The notes below the pieces were generated by a model. The model worked only from the letters and a program-made list of their open reading frames with translations, ran no database searches and was not told where the DNA came from. A program made the translations under genes and the position numbers. Of a stretch of DNA of 30,164 nucleotides, positions 9,176 to 15,800 are shown piece by piece (position 1 is the first letter of the stretch; every line of letters starts with the position of its first letter). Source of the stretch: a virus; the IMG/VR virus record IMGVR_UViG_3300046792_000077, positions 1 to 30,164 of that record; one strand, written 5' to 3'.

Positions 9176-10798
9176 TTATTGCCCGACTTCCATCATACCA
9201 TTTTTAATCACTTTGCGACCAGATGACCAGATGCGTAATTCATAAGTAATCTGTTGCGCATAACCCAAATTAATAAAGCGTGGTTGATTTTGGAATTGTC
9301 CAGTCGCTTTAAGTGTATATGAAACGGTGTTACTAAATGTAAGACCGCCATTTTTAGAAATGGTTAAATCAACACGTGGCTTATTCGTATAACAATAACC
9401 ACCTTCAACTAAAATCGGCAATCCATCTTCTGTATAAATGGGCACATGTGTATCTTCAGTTAAGATGTAACCAAAGCAAACCTGGCTATCATAAGCTTGT
9501 AGAGTCGTGCCACTTTCAATAATAAATGTGAATAAATTCACTTTAAATTTTTCAGGGCGTTGCAATCGATAAGTGTTAGTGACTCGAACACAAGGAATCT
9601 GATAAGTCTTATTTACCATGCTTCCATCTTGATTGACCGTCAAATCATATTCAGTGAAATCACTACTTATTTGATAGATTTGACCATCTTTATAACTCAA
9701 AAAATAACTATTATTTTTGAAGTACACAATCTTTCGAGGTGGAAACGCTGAAAAATCCCAATCGGTTAAATCGTAGAATTTCTGTTTAGTGAAATCATAC
9801 ATGATTGAGAAATTATCTTTTGGATCGATAAAACTTAAGACATAAAATAAATGTCCTCCTTGTCTATACAAGAAAGCTGTAGACGCTGAAGGAACCTTCA
9901 CCGTCTCCAGTAAGTAATCGAATCCATCCGTGGAAATTCGTGAGGCTCCGCCCCCCGTCATGACCATTAAAGCCGGTGAGGAGTTTTCATTCACACCTAA
10001 CCAGCATACGACTTCATCATTCGCGGCAATCGTTGATACTGAAATTGCACCATAATCGATATTGATAGAGGATTGTCGTTGATAAATCTGTAAACCGCCT
10101 ACATTAGTCCATAATTCGGCAACGGTTGAACCGAATACGATAATATTGTTGCCCTTACCAGGTATACGAAGTACGGCCTTTGCAAAGTCAGGCTTAGTTT
10201 GCAACGTAAGCGTTTGCACCCATTTTAAAGAATAAGCTGTACTTGCTGTATTTTGTTCATAGATAACCCACTGTGAGCCTGCATTAGTTGTGAGCGCATT
10301 GCCAAATATGAAGTAAGTATTTTGATAGGTCACATAATTGGGCTGAAAATCTGAACCATGTGAATCATATACTGCGGGGCCGATAGTTGTGGCCGCTAAT
10401 TCGTAATTATAAATATAGGCTGTTTGACCATCTACAAAGCAAATTTGTGATGATAAGTTTTCATCAAAGAATACTTCACCGGTATCTGTTCCGATGGTGC
10501 CCAGTTGTGTCGGGATTTCATTGAAAGAGTTAATGCGAAAGACCACAGCACCGACTACAACTAGAACAAAGTCACCTCTGACAGAATGATAAAAGCCTCT
10601 TCCTTCATGGATCGTATCAAATAGAGCCATGATAGCCGAATAGCCAGAAAAGTTAGCTAACCATTCTTCCTCACCATCACCTGACGATGTAATGAACAAA
10701 TTATAAGTACGTTCGACAGAAATAGTAGGATAACGACCGAAAACCGAGCTTCCGACAATACGAACGGGTATTTCTTGTGAGGCTGAGGTGATACCCAT
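9176..10798 (-). CDS. Packaged DNA stabilisation protein, P22 gp10-like
   Basis: A 540-residue protein whose N-terminus (PVRIVGSSVFGRYPTISVERTYNLFIT) and beta-rich body (RGFYHSVRGDFVLVVVGAVV; FVDGQTAYIYNY; NNIIVFGSTVAELWTNVG) are typical of the P22 gp10 family (packaged DNA stabilisation, tail hub). P22 gp10 is 472 residues, so this one is somewhat longer. In P22 it joins the gp4 ring and closes the portal after packaging. The location directly after the gp4-like gene and before the ejection genes supports the call. No frameshift is seen. Confidence 0.88.
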   Translation of the reverse strand: MGITSASQEIPVRIVGSSVFGRYPTISVERTYNLFITSSGDGEEEWLANFSGYSAIMALFDTIHEGRGFYHSVRGDFVLVVVGAVVFRINSFNEIPTQLGTIGTDTGEVFFDENLSSQICFVDGQTAYIYNYELAATTIGPAVYDSHGSDFQPNYVTYQNTYFIFGNALTTNAGSQWVIYEQNTASTAYSLKWVQTLTLQTKPDFAKAVLRIPGKGNNIIVFGSTVAELWTNVGGLQIYQRQSSINIDYGAISVSTIAANDEVVCWLGVNENSSPALMVMTGGGASRISTDGFDYLLETVKVPSASTAFLYRQGGHLFYVLSFIDPKDNFSIMYDFTKQKFYDLTDWDFSAFPPRKIVYFKNNSYFLSYKDGQIYQISSDFTEYDLTVNQDGSMVNKTYQIPCVRVTNTYRLQRPEKFKVNLFTFIIESGTTLQAYDSQVCFGYILTEDTHVPIYTEDGLPILVEGGYCYTNKPRVDLTISKNGGLTFSNTVSYTLKATGQFQNQPRFINLGYAQQITYELRIWSSGRKVIKNGMMEVGQ

Positions 10799-10815
10799 TT
10801 ATGAATTATCCTGTA

Positions 10816-11523
10816 TTAAACTGGCACCCATCCGCCAGATAAATTCACAATCGCATAATTAATTGCAGTGCCATTGTTCAATGTGCTGAATTTTTGTTGT
10901 CTCAAATCCATTACATTTGTACTTTTATTTATCCATTGATAGTATTTCTTCAATTGCATTTGGATATCTTGCGGCACCATAAATGAATTGAATTGACATA
11001 ATCTTTCAGCTAATAAATACATCAAAAAATTGATGTAAAATTGATCTAACGTCAATGATAGATCTTGAAATTCAGTAACCGATGTGAGTCGGAAAGTGCC
11101 CCACATTTCTAAGGGGTAATTGATGTCCGGTACAAAGTAGAGATAAAGCGTACCACCGCCTAAATTACGCTCAAAATGCCATGTGAAAGGCAAGCTTTGA
11201 ATATTCACCACTCGAAAAGAGCCAAAGAATTCCTGTCTTTGCTGGTTCGTGGTTTGATATCGAACGCTATTAATATAGAACACAAACACATCTAAATTAA
11301 TCATGTTCGGGATAATATAGGTAGAGACGCCAGGGGATGCCGTTGTGGTGAAACGACTTGTATACGGTATCGTTCCATTATCAATTGTGCGATCCGCTAA
11401 CAATTCATTTAACAGGCGAAGGCCATCACTCATTTGTGAGCCTGTGGGTGTTTCAAATTCACGGCTTACTATACTTGATAGATAGTAAGCCTCAGAAATT
11501 GCAGCACTGGTCAAAAAAGCCAT
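10816..11523 (-). CDS. Tail accessory factor / head completion protein, P22 gp4-like
   Basis: A 235-residue protein starting MAFLTSAAISEAYYLSSIVS with SDGLRLLNELLADRTIDNG soon after, a hallmark of gp4-type head-completion proteins. These bind under the portal to begin tail assembly. Later segments (FRVVNIQSLPFTWHFERNL, GGTLYLYFVPDINYPLEMWG) are beta-rich and match this family's layout. P22 gp4 is 166 residues, so this protein has a C-terminal extension (about 165-235, INKSTNVMDLRQQ). It lies immediately before the gp10-like gene, as in P22. Confidence 0.85.
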   Translation of the reverse strand: MAFLTSAAISEAYYLSSIVSREFETPTGSQMSDGLRLLNELLADRTIDNGTIPYTSRFTTTASPGVSTYIIPNMINLDVFVFYINSVRYQTTNQQRQEFFGSFRVVNIQSLPFTWHFERNLGGGTLYLYFVPDINYPLEMWGTFRLTSVTEFQDLSLTLDQFYINFLMYLLAERLCQFNSFMVPQDIQMQLKKYYQWINKSTNVMDLRQQKFSTLNNGTAINYAIVNLSGGWVPV

Positions 11524-11539
11524 GGCCTTTTTCCTTTAA

Positions 11540-12286
11540 TTAAATACTAAGCATGTAACCTGCGACATTGATTGCCACAGTACCGGCAGATACTTTGTAG
11601 TTAATTTTTGGTGCGCCTGTTCCTAGCTGCGCATTCACATAATCCCTTGTGAGGCTATGTGCTGTAGCACCTGCTACACCTGCAATGTATTTAACGGTGT
11701 CACCAACAGCGTTAAAACCTTGCAATGCCAACGTGTCGGCTGCGGCATTAGCTGTCCAGTTAGTTTCAACTAAGACAGGTAATTGATCGATAGCTGGTAC
11801 TAAGCCAGTCAAATCGACAGGTGCATAGGTTGCTGACGCACCTGCGGTAACTGCTGATGCGAGTGGGACATCATATGTCCAATAACGCCAGTTAGCAGAA
11901 CCGTACCAATAACCTACGAGGAAGTGCGTAGAACCGTCTGTTCGTGCATAACCGATAAGACGATACATGTCATAGCCGACAGGTAAAGTAGGTGCTGAAG
12001 AGGATGCTAAAGACATGACAGCACCGGAAGGATTATTAGCGCTTGAATCCCCTACTGCATAAATTGCATATAGAGTTGAAGCCGCAAATGTTCCCGTATC
12101 AAGTGCATTAAGGCCATGAGTTGCAGCATTGATTGTGACACTGGAACTCAGGATGATGTCATTTTCATCGGTTGAATTACGTGCCCGACCGGATGCCATC
12201 GTTAAAGTTGTGGTGCTGGCTACTGCTAGTTCTAACCCACTTACGGTGAGGTAAGGGGCGTTTACTACTGGTAAATTGACGCTCAT
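11540..12286 (-). CDS. Virion structural or decoration protein, unknown family
   Basis: A 248-residue protein between coat and the gp4-like gene, where classical P22 has no gene. It starts MSVNLPVVNAPYLTVSGLEL and is rich in Ala, Thr, Ser and aromatic residues (DMYRLIGYARTDGSTHFLVG; WYGSANWRYWTYD). This suggests a beta-sandwich that may decorate the capsid or tail. There is no signal peptide. Its place just after the coat gene, under the same promoter, predicts high expression, which fits a decoration role. The family is not recognised with confidence. Confidence 0.72.
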   Translation of the reverse strand: MSVNLPVVNAPYLTVSGLELAVASTTTLTMASGRARNSTDENDIILSSSVTINAATHGLNALDTGTFAASTLYAIYAVGDSSANNPSGAVMSLASSSAPTLPVGYDMYRLIGYARTDGSTHFLVGYWYGSANWRYWTYDVPLASAVTAGASATYAPVDLTGLVPAIDQLPVLVETNWTANAAADTLALQGFNAVGDTVKYIAGVAGATAHSLTRDYVNAQLGTGAPKINYKVSAGTVAINVAGYMLSI

Positions 12287-12306
12287 ATTAATCGCTCCTT
12301 AAAAAA

Positions 12307-13422
12307 TTACAGTGGGAAAATCACAGCCATTGCGTTATCAGATACCTGTGTTTTACCCCAGATCACATCGTGCACTGTACCGTAGAGGTTTTGGCCGAAT
12401 TGCGCACCGGTGTACATGCGTAAGCTGCAACCTGTTTCCATATCGGTTTCAACAGCACTCATGAACGGATCGGTATCGGGTAAAGGTGGGATCGCAGCGT
12501 AGAATTGGTTACCGCTTTGGATCATACCCACTCTGTGAGAAGGTAAAACCTTAACTTGCATACCAGCAACAATTTGTTGAGTTATGTTTTGGTTTTTTCC
12601 CGTGGTAGCTTGCAATACTGGATCGATAGATACAGTTACTTGTGAACCGCCGGTACTTGCTGCGTCTGCGGTTGCTTTGAATTGCACTGGGCAAGCAGAT
12701 GGTTTGTGACCGACGAAAGTACGGAATCTAATGTTCGGTTGACCCGATACGTTATCCTGGAATTGGAAACGATCGTAGAGTTTAACCGAGTTCGCATCGT
12801 TAGCTGCATTAGTTCCACTGAATGTGATAGCAATGACGCCACCATCGGAATTTAATGTCGTGCTGACGACAGTAAGTGTACTACCTTGCTGACCTTCAGT
12901 ACCGGAAGTATGTTCTGGTAAAAGGTTAGAGGTGTACCATTCGCACTTACTAAATGCGCCGAGTTCCCATGAGTTACGTAACTCTTCATTACCTTGCGGT
13001 ACGAATTGATTTAACCCGCTACCAACAATGTCAGGAATCACAATATCGGATAAATAACCCTTAGTCATGTCCTTAGCCGCCCCGAAATTCCTGAAGAAGG
13101 CCAGTGCACTTGCTAATTGATTGAACGAATTAATTGGACTGACTCCATTACCATAGAAACGGTATGGTGAAGATTCGCAAATTCCAGCGATATCAGATTC
13201 AACGACAGCACCCAATTCTTCAATGGATGCGCGACCGAATCGTTCCATATATTCTTCTAAATTGAATATTAACTGTTGCGCAGATACATCGATACCGACG
13301 TTCTTTGCTTTATCAACAGTAAGCGTTTGAACTCTTTGTTCGACGCCTTGAAAGTTTACGACTAAACCATCGGCAGCAATAAAGCGTGGTGGCTTGTCGA
13401 ATGTAATTGTGTCGCCTAAGTT
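12307..13422 (-). CDS. Major coat protein, 3' exon (P22 coat-like)
   Basis: The 3' exon encodes 371 residues starting NLGDTITFDKPPRF and ending NAMAVIFPL. The fold family is the P22-type HK97 coat: a typical N-terminal stretch follows (VQTLTVDKAKNVGIDVSAQQ; FNLEEYMERFGRASIEELG), then an insertion-domain-like beta region about 170-290. Joined in frame to the 45 residues of 13668..13802 it gives a 416-residue protein, near P22 coat (430). The ATG at 13425 that would open a 372-residue frame has no ribosome site; its G is the predicted last intron base. I therefore treat it as intronic, not as the start. The junction reads SNPA-NLGDTITFD, an unbroken coat-like sequence. Confidence 0.87.
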   Translation of the reverse strand, partial: NLGDTITFDKPPRFIAADGLVVNFQGVEQRVQTLTVDKAKNVGIDVSAQQLIFNLEEYMERFGRASIEELGAVVESDIAGICESSPYRFYGNGVSPINSFNQLASALAFFRNFGAAKDMTKGYLSDIVIPDIVGSGLNQFVPQGNEELRNSWELGAFSKCEWYTSNLLPEHTSGTEGQQGSTLTVVSTTLNSDGGVIAITFSGTNAANDANSVKLYDRFQFQDNVSGQPNIRFRTFVGHKPSACPVQFKATADAASTGGSQVTVSIDPVLQATTGKNQNITQQIVAGMQVKVLPSHRVGMIQSGNQFYAAIPPLPDTDPFMSAVETDMETGCSLRMYTGAQFGQNLYGTVHDVIWGKTQVSDNAMAVIFPL

Positions 13423-13667
13423 CATGTATGTTCAATTAGGTTCGTTATTCCTAACCCTGCTTTCGCAGCTAGTAGTCACCTACTAGATCAGACTATATCT
13501 TCACCCTTTCGGGGCTGGGCGCTTCCACTCACTTGAGTGTACGAGCTTTCGCTCTAGTCGTTGCACCTTGCTCTTTCGAGCCTTGGCTCATGATTATCTC
13601 TTTCGAGACTTTCCATGAGTTCACCCAGTTACAACCGTCAATTTCTCAACGGCGAGCCTAACAATTA
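13423..13667 (-). ncRNA. Group I self-splicing intron in the coat gene
   Basis: A 245-nt insertion between coat residues 45 and 46. Intron numbering (1 = 13667). P1: exon AGCU pairs with intron GGCU (10-13), giving the U.G wobble at the 5' splice site. P2: 16-22 with 27-33, GAAA loop. P3: CUGGGUG 40-46 with CGCCCAG 147-153. P4: CUCAUG 49-54 with CAUGAG 76-81. P5: 59-63/68-72, GAAA. P6a: 87-90/95-98, GAAA. P7: GACUA 109-113 with UAGUC 173-177, inside the conserved contexts GUGCAACGACUAGA and AAGAUAUAGUC. P7.1 (114-125) and P7.2 (130-141), as in subgroup IA. P8: 155-157/162-164, GAAA. P9: 182-188/193-199, GUGA loop. P9.1: 200-211. P9.2: 214-218/228-232. It ends in G before AAC, which can pair with GUU (6-8) as P10. 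It holds no endonuclease frame. Confidence 0.95.
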
Positions 13668-13802
13668 AGCTGGATTCGATTTTTGAAAATCGCGATACTT
13701 CTTGTTCGCGGTATGAATAAAACAGTTGTTGTTTTGTAAGAACGCCAAGTCCGCTTTGTTGTAGGTTTGGACGTTCTGCAAAATGTTATTTGGCAATGGC
13801 AT
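13668..13802 (-). CDS. Major coat protein, 5' exon (N-terminal 45 residues)
   Basis: Starts at an ATG at 13802 with a clear ribosome site, GGAGAG at 13809..13814, six bases upstream. It reads MPLPNNILQNVQTYNKADLA, continues through CFIHTANKKYRDFQ and ends SNPA. The next codon in the unspliced RNA is TAA (13667..13665), so unspliced message gives only a 45-residue peptide. Composition and position match the N-arm of P22-type coat proteins, which is needed for capsid assembly. The gene follows the scaffold stop by about 58 nt. Too short for usual gene callers, this exon is likely to be missed in automatic annotation. Confidence 0.9.
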
Positions 13803-13860
13803 GTCATTCTCTCCATGTAATTAAACATAGAGCAAGATGTTATGGCATTAGTGAATAGCA

Positions 13861-14574
13861 CTAACCTCTGAAACGACGCTTCATATCCTGAAGTGTCAAT
13901 TTGCCACTATCTTGCCCTGCGGTAGAAGATGACAAACGATTTAGGGGTGGCTGAACTTCACGTTCGGCGGCTTTAGCCTGTTCATTGGCTTTTATCGATG
14001 CGCTTATACGATTCAACATCGTTTTAGCGGCATTCGGATCACGTTCGGATAACACAGCGACAGTAGCCCATTTTGACGGATTTTTAATAATCTCGTACAT
14101 GACTTCACGCGTATTATCTAAAGTGTTCGCCAAATAAACGAGGTTCGGAAAGGCTTGAGGATTAAAATCTGCCATGACATCTTCAAAATCTTCATAGACT
14201 TCCTTACCGGAAGCCATTTTAGATTTATATTCGTCGGCAATCCTTGTTGCCTCACGTTGCAATTCTTCTTGCGCTTTAGCTTCATTCGCTTGTTGAAACC
14301 TCTCTGTGAGACTGGCCATCACCTTCTCGGCAATCGCGTTCTCATCCACAGGTAGAGCCATTCCGCCCATTGATCCTGCTTGTTGTTTCAAGTTTTCGTT
14401 TTCAGCTTTGAGTGCGTCAAGTTCCTGTTGCACGTGATCTCTCCCTTTGAGCTTAGCTTTTTTGATAAGTTCTTCAACGCGAGAGACAGGTATCATCTTC
14501 TCAGCTTGGGCTTCTTCTTGAAGTCCAGCGCTTTCAGGAGATGGCATTTCCGTATCTAAAACTTCCTCAGTCAT
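13861..14574 (-). CDS. Capsid scaffolding protein
   Basis: A 237-residue, highly charged, helical protein just upstream of coat, where P22 has scaffold gp8 (303 residues). It has an acidic N-terminus (MTEEVLDTEMPSPE), coiled-coil segments (DHVQQELDALKAENENLKQQ; about residues 45-65) and an Ala/Glu/Gln-rich middle. The basic C-terminus (LQDMKRRFRG) resembles the coat-binding helix-turn-helix end of P22 scaffold, which is also rich in Lys and Arg. It directs procapsid assembly and leaves before DNA fills the shell. The first gene of any length downstream of the promoter at 14706..14734. Confidence 0.85.
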   Translation of the reverse strand: MTEEVLDTEMPSPESAGLQEEAQAEKMIPVSRVEELIKKAKLKGRDHVQQELDALKAENENLKQQAGSMGGMALPVDENAIAEKVMASLTERFQQANEAKAQEELQREATRIADEYKSKMASGKEVYEDFEDVMADFNPQAFPNLVYLANTLDNTREVMYEIIKNPSKWATVAVLSERDPNAAKTMLNRISASIKANEQAKAAEREVQPPLNRLSSSTAGQDSGKLTLQDMKRRFRG

Positions 14575-14638
14575 TCGTCAATCTCACTGTTTCCGTTGTG
14601 AACGTGTCCGCATGATTGTAAGTGTCATGAACTACCAT
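14567..14638 (-). CDS. Possible 23-residue leader peptide ahead of scaffold
   Basis: ATG at 14638 preceded by AAGGAAAA. It encodes MVVHDTYNHADTFTTETVRL plus three residues and stops with TGA at 14569..14567. The stop overlaps the first codons of scaffold (ATG at 14574), so ribosomes finishing it could restart on scaffold. No function is known. Evidence is only the ribosome site and the overlap, so it may be a chance frame. Confidence 0.3.
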   Translation of the reverse strand: MVVHDTYNHADTFTTETVRLTND

Positions 14639-14657
14639 TTTTCCTTATGGCCGCATT

Positions 14658-14694
14658 GGTTGCGTGATCGCCGGATTATCAGGTATCCGTAACC
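14658..14694 (-). promoter_or_regulatory. Structured 5' leader of the capsid operon
   Basis: In the transcript, an outer pair GGUU/AACC encloses two adjacent hairpins: CGGAU with AUCCG (8-base loop) and GCG-AUCA-CGC. The unit lies between the promoter (start near 14699) and the first ribosome site (about 14643). It could be a stability or translation element. It is not a terminator, because there is no U-run after it. Confidence 0.35.
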
Positions 14695-14705
14695 TATTAA
14701 TTTGA

Positions 14706-14734
14706 ATATTACATAAACAAAAGGTTAAATGCAA
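14706..14734 (-). promoter_or_regulatory. Sigma70-like promoter for scaffold, coat and downstream genes
   Basis: On the minus strand, -35 TTGCAT (14734..14729), 17-base spacer, -10 TAATAT (14711..14706). Predicted start about 14699. It lies between the 65-residue gene and scaffold, so it could drive scaffold, coat and the tail genes separately from the terminase/portal message. Confidence 0.55.
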
Positions 14735-14743
14735 TACAATAAT

Positions 14744-14941
14744 TTATTCCTTTTTCGCTAAAACAACTTCCATCATTTGCCTACAAGCTTGCAATACATT
14801 TTCATTATCCATAGCAAACTCATACTCTAAGCCACAATAGTGTTGTTTACCATCAACGCTCATAATAATGACATAAGATTTATCACCATTAATAAATTCT
14901 CTGACTTCAGAATGGATCATAAACTGTACTGGTTTGTTCAT
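14744..14941 (-). CDS. Small hypothetical protein (65 residues)
   Basis: Has a good ribosome site (AAGGA, 6 nt before the ATG). It reads MNKPVQFMIHSEVREFINGD, then SYVIIMSVDGKQHYCGLEYE, and a helical C-terminus with MMEVVLAKKE. It appears to be a small alpha/beta protein without cysteine pairs or membrane segment. It starts 9 bases below the stop of the HNH gene and ends just above the capsid promoter. Function unknown. Confidence 0.65.
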   Translation of the reverse strand: MNKPVQFMIHSEVREFINGDKSYVIIMSVDGKQHYCGLEYEFAMDNENVLQACRQMMEVVLAKKE

Positions 14942-14950
14942 AAATATTCC

Positions 14951-15565
14951 TTATTTAGTTGATAAAAATTCTTCAAATCCTTCATTTCTTTCATAATCAC
15001 GATAGTTAATACTGGTTTTTTCTTCCATAATATATGTTTTAATGGCATGACAATTAGCACAATAGACTTGTAACTTTTGTTTGGCCTCTTCAAGATTATT
15101 TACATAATATCTGCAAATTCTGCTTCCTAATCTTTTTCTATCTTCTTTTCCATCACCTTTAATATGATCTAATTGAAGTGCCCTAATATCTATATCATAT
15201 CCACATCTGATGCATTTTCCACCAAGATATTGAATAACAACTATTCTTTTCATAGAATCTCTATGTAAATAATATAAATTTTTTTCTGGATTAAATTTTC
15301 TATAAATCTGTAATCGATTCAATCCTTCAATTTTAGGATATTTTCTTTTTGCTTCATGTATTTTTGTTAAGTGTTCCATTCTATTTTTTGCTGAACATGA
15401 ACCAGTACAATATTTCTGTGTTTTTCTAGCTTTAAATTGTTTTTTACAAAAATTACATAACTTAGAATGAATTTTTAATATCATGCTAGATTGGCATTTT
15501 CTTGAACAATACTTTTTGTTTTTATGACAATTAATTAAATCATTGTTACATGTTTTACATTTCAT
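14951..15565 (-). CDS. Free-standing HNH endonuclease (putative homing endonuclease)
   Basis: A 204-residue protein. The N-terminus has two zinc-binding units: CKTCNN with YCSRKC (about 3-24) and CNFCKKQF with YCTGSC (about 37-56). Residues about 120-175 carry the HNH domain: CIRCG, then LQLDHI (the first His), then CANCHAIKT (Asn and final His). This matches HNH homing endonucleases of phages. It sits between portal and scaffold genes, a site with no such gene in P22, and its very AT-rich codons differ from the surrounding virion genes, which supports recent insertion. Its own promoter and start-codon hairpin lie just upstream. It may cut intron-less coat genes, but its target is unknown. 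Confidence 0.88.
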   Translation of the reverse strand: MKCKTCNNDLINCHKNKKYCSRKCQSSMILKIHSKLCNFCKKQFKARKTQKYCTGSCSAKNRMEHLTKIHEAKRKYPKIEGLNRLQIYRKFNPEKNLYYLHRDSMKRIVVIQYLGGKCIRCGYDIDIRALQLDHIKGDGKEDRKRLGSRICRYYVNNLEEAKQKLQVYCANCHAIKTYIMEEKTSINYRDYERNEGFEEFLSTK

Positions 15566-15594
15566 ATAATTATCCTTTAAAAAGAATAATTATA
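15563..15594 (-). promoter_or_regulatory. RNA hairpin covering the HNH start codon and flanking its ribosome site
   Basis: Arms UAUAAUUAU (15594..15586) and AUAAUUAUA (15573..15565) pair perfectly over 9 bp. The loop holds AAAGG of the ribosome site, and the second arm takes in the A of the AUG. This could keep translation low on long read-through messages. A comparable arrangement limits early translation of some T4 intron endonucleases (established for I-TevI); here it is inferred from sequence only. Confidence 0.5.
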
Positions 15595-15617
15595 CATTAT
15601 TTTCACTTACTTCTTAA
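15589..15617 (-). promoter_or_regulatory. Predicted promoter for the HNH gene
   Basis: Minus strand: -35-like TTAAGA (15617..15612), 17-base spacer, perfect -10 TATAAT (15594..15589). Predicted start about 15582. Transcripts from here would lack the first arm of the start-codon hairpin and so could be translated freely, unlike long operon messages. Confidence 0.45.
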
Positions 15618-15800
15618 GCGTTTCAGCGTATTTGCTAAAACAGCGCGCTTCTTAAGCGTTGGGTTCTTACTATGCGCCGCTTTTGCTAACTTCTTAGCCG
15701 GTATCTTCTTACCTTCTGGCACATGTAGCTCTTCACGCAAAGCGCCTTTCTTCATATGCATTGCCTGAATAAACTTTTTAGGTTTCTCTTTCTTCTTCAT
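15603..15800 (-). CDS. Small basic phage protein (65 residues)
   Basis: A lysine-rich protein: MKKKEKPKKFIQAMHMKKGA, then PEGKKIPAKKLAKAAHSKNP, ending NTLKRLRSK. The core (KKGALxxxLxVPxGKKIPxxKLxKAAHSKNPTLxKRA) recurs in small proteins of many tailed phages near portal or capsid genes. Role unknown; DNA or RNA binding is possible from charge. It overlaps the last 23 bases of portal in another frame, so translation is probably coupled. Confidence 0.75.
   Translation of the reverse strand: MKKKEKPKKFIQAMHMKKGALREELHVPEGKKIPAKKLAKAAHSKNPTLKKRAVLANTLKRLRSK

Noticed and set aside
12307-13425. Coat gene starting at the ATG at 13425
   Set aside because: The ATG lies at the end of the group I intron, has no ribosome site and would lack the N-arm.
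13658-13861. 67-residue minus-strand frame across the 5' exon of coat
   Set aside because: It is out of frame with the exon that has the GGAGAG ribosome site, and its product has no coat-like sequence.
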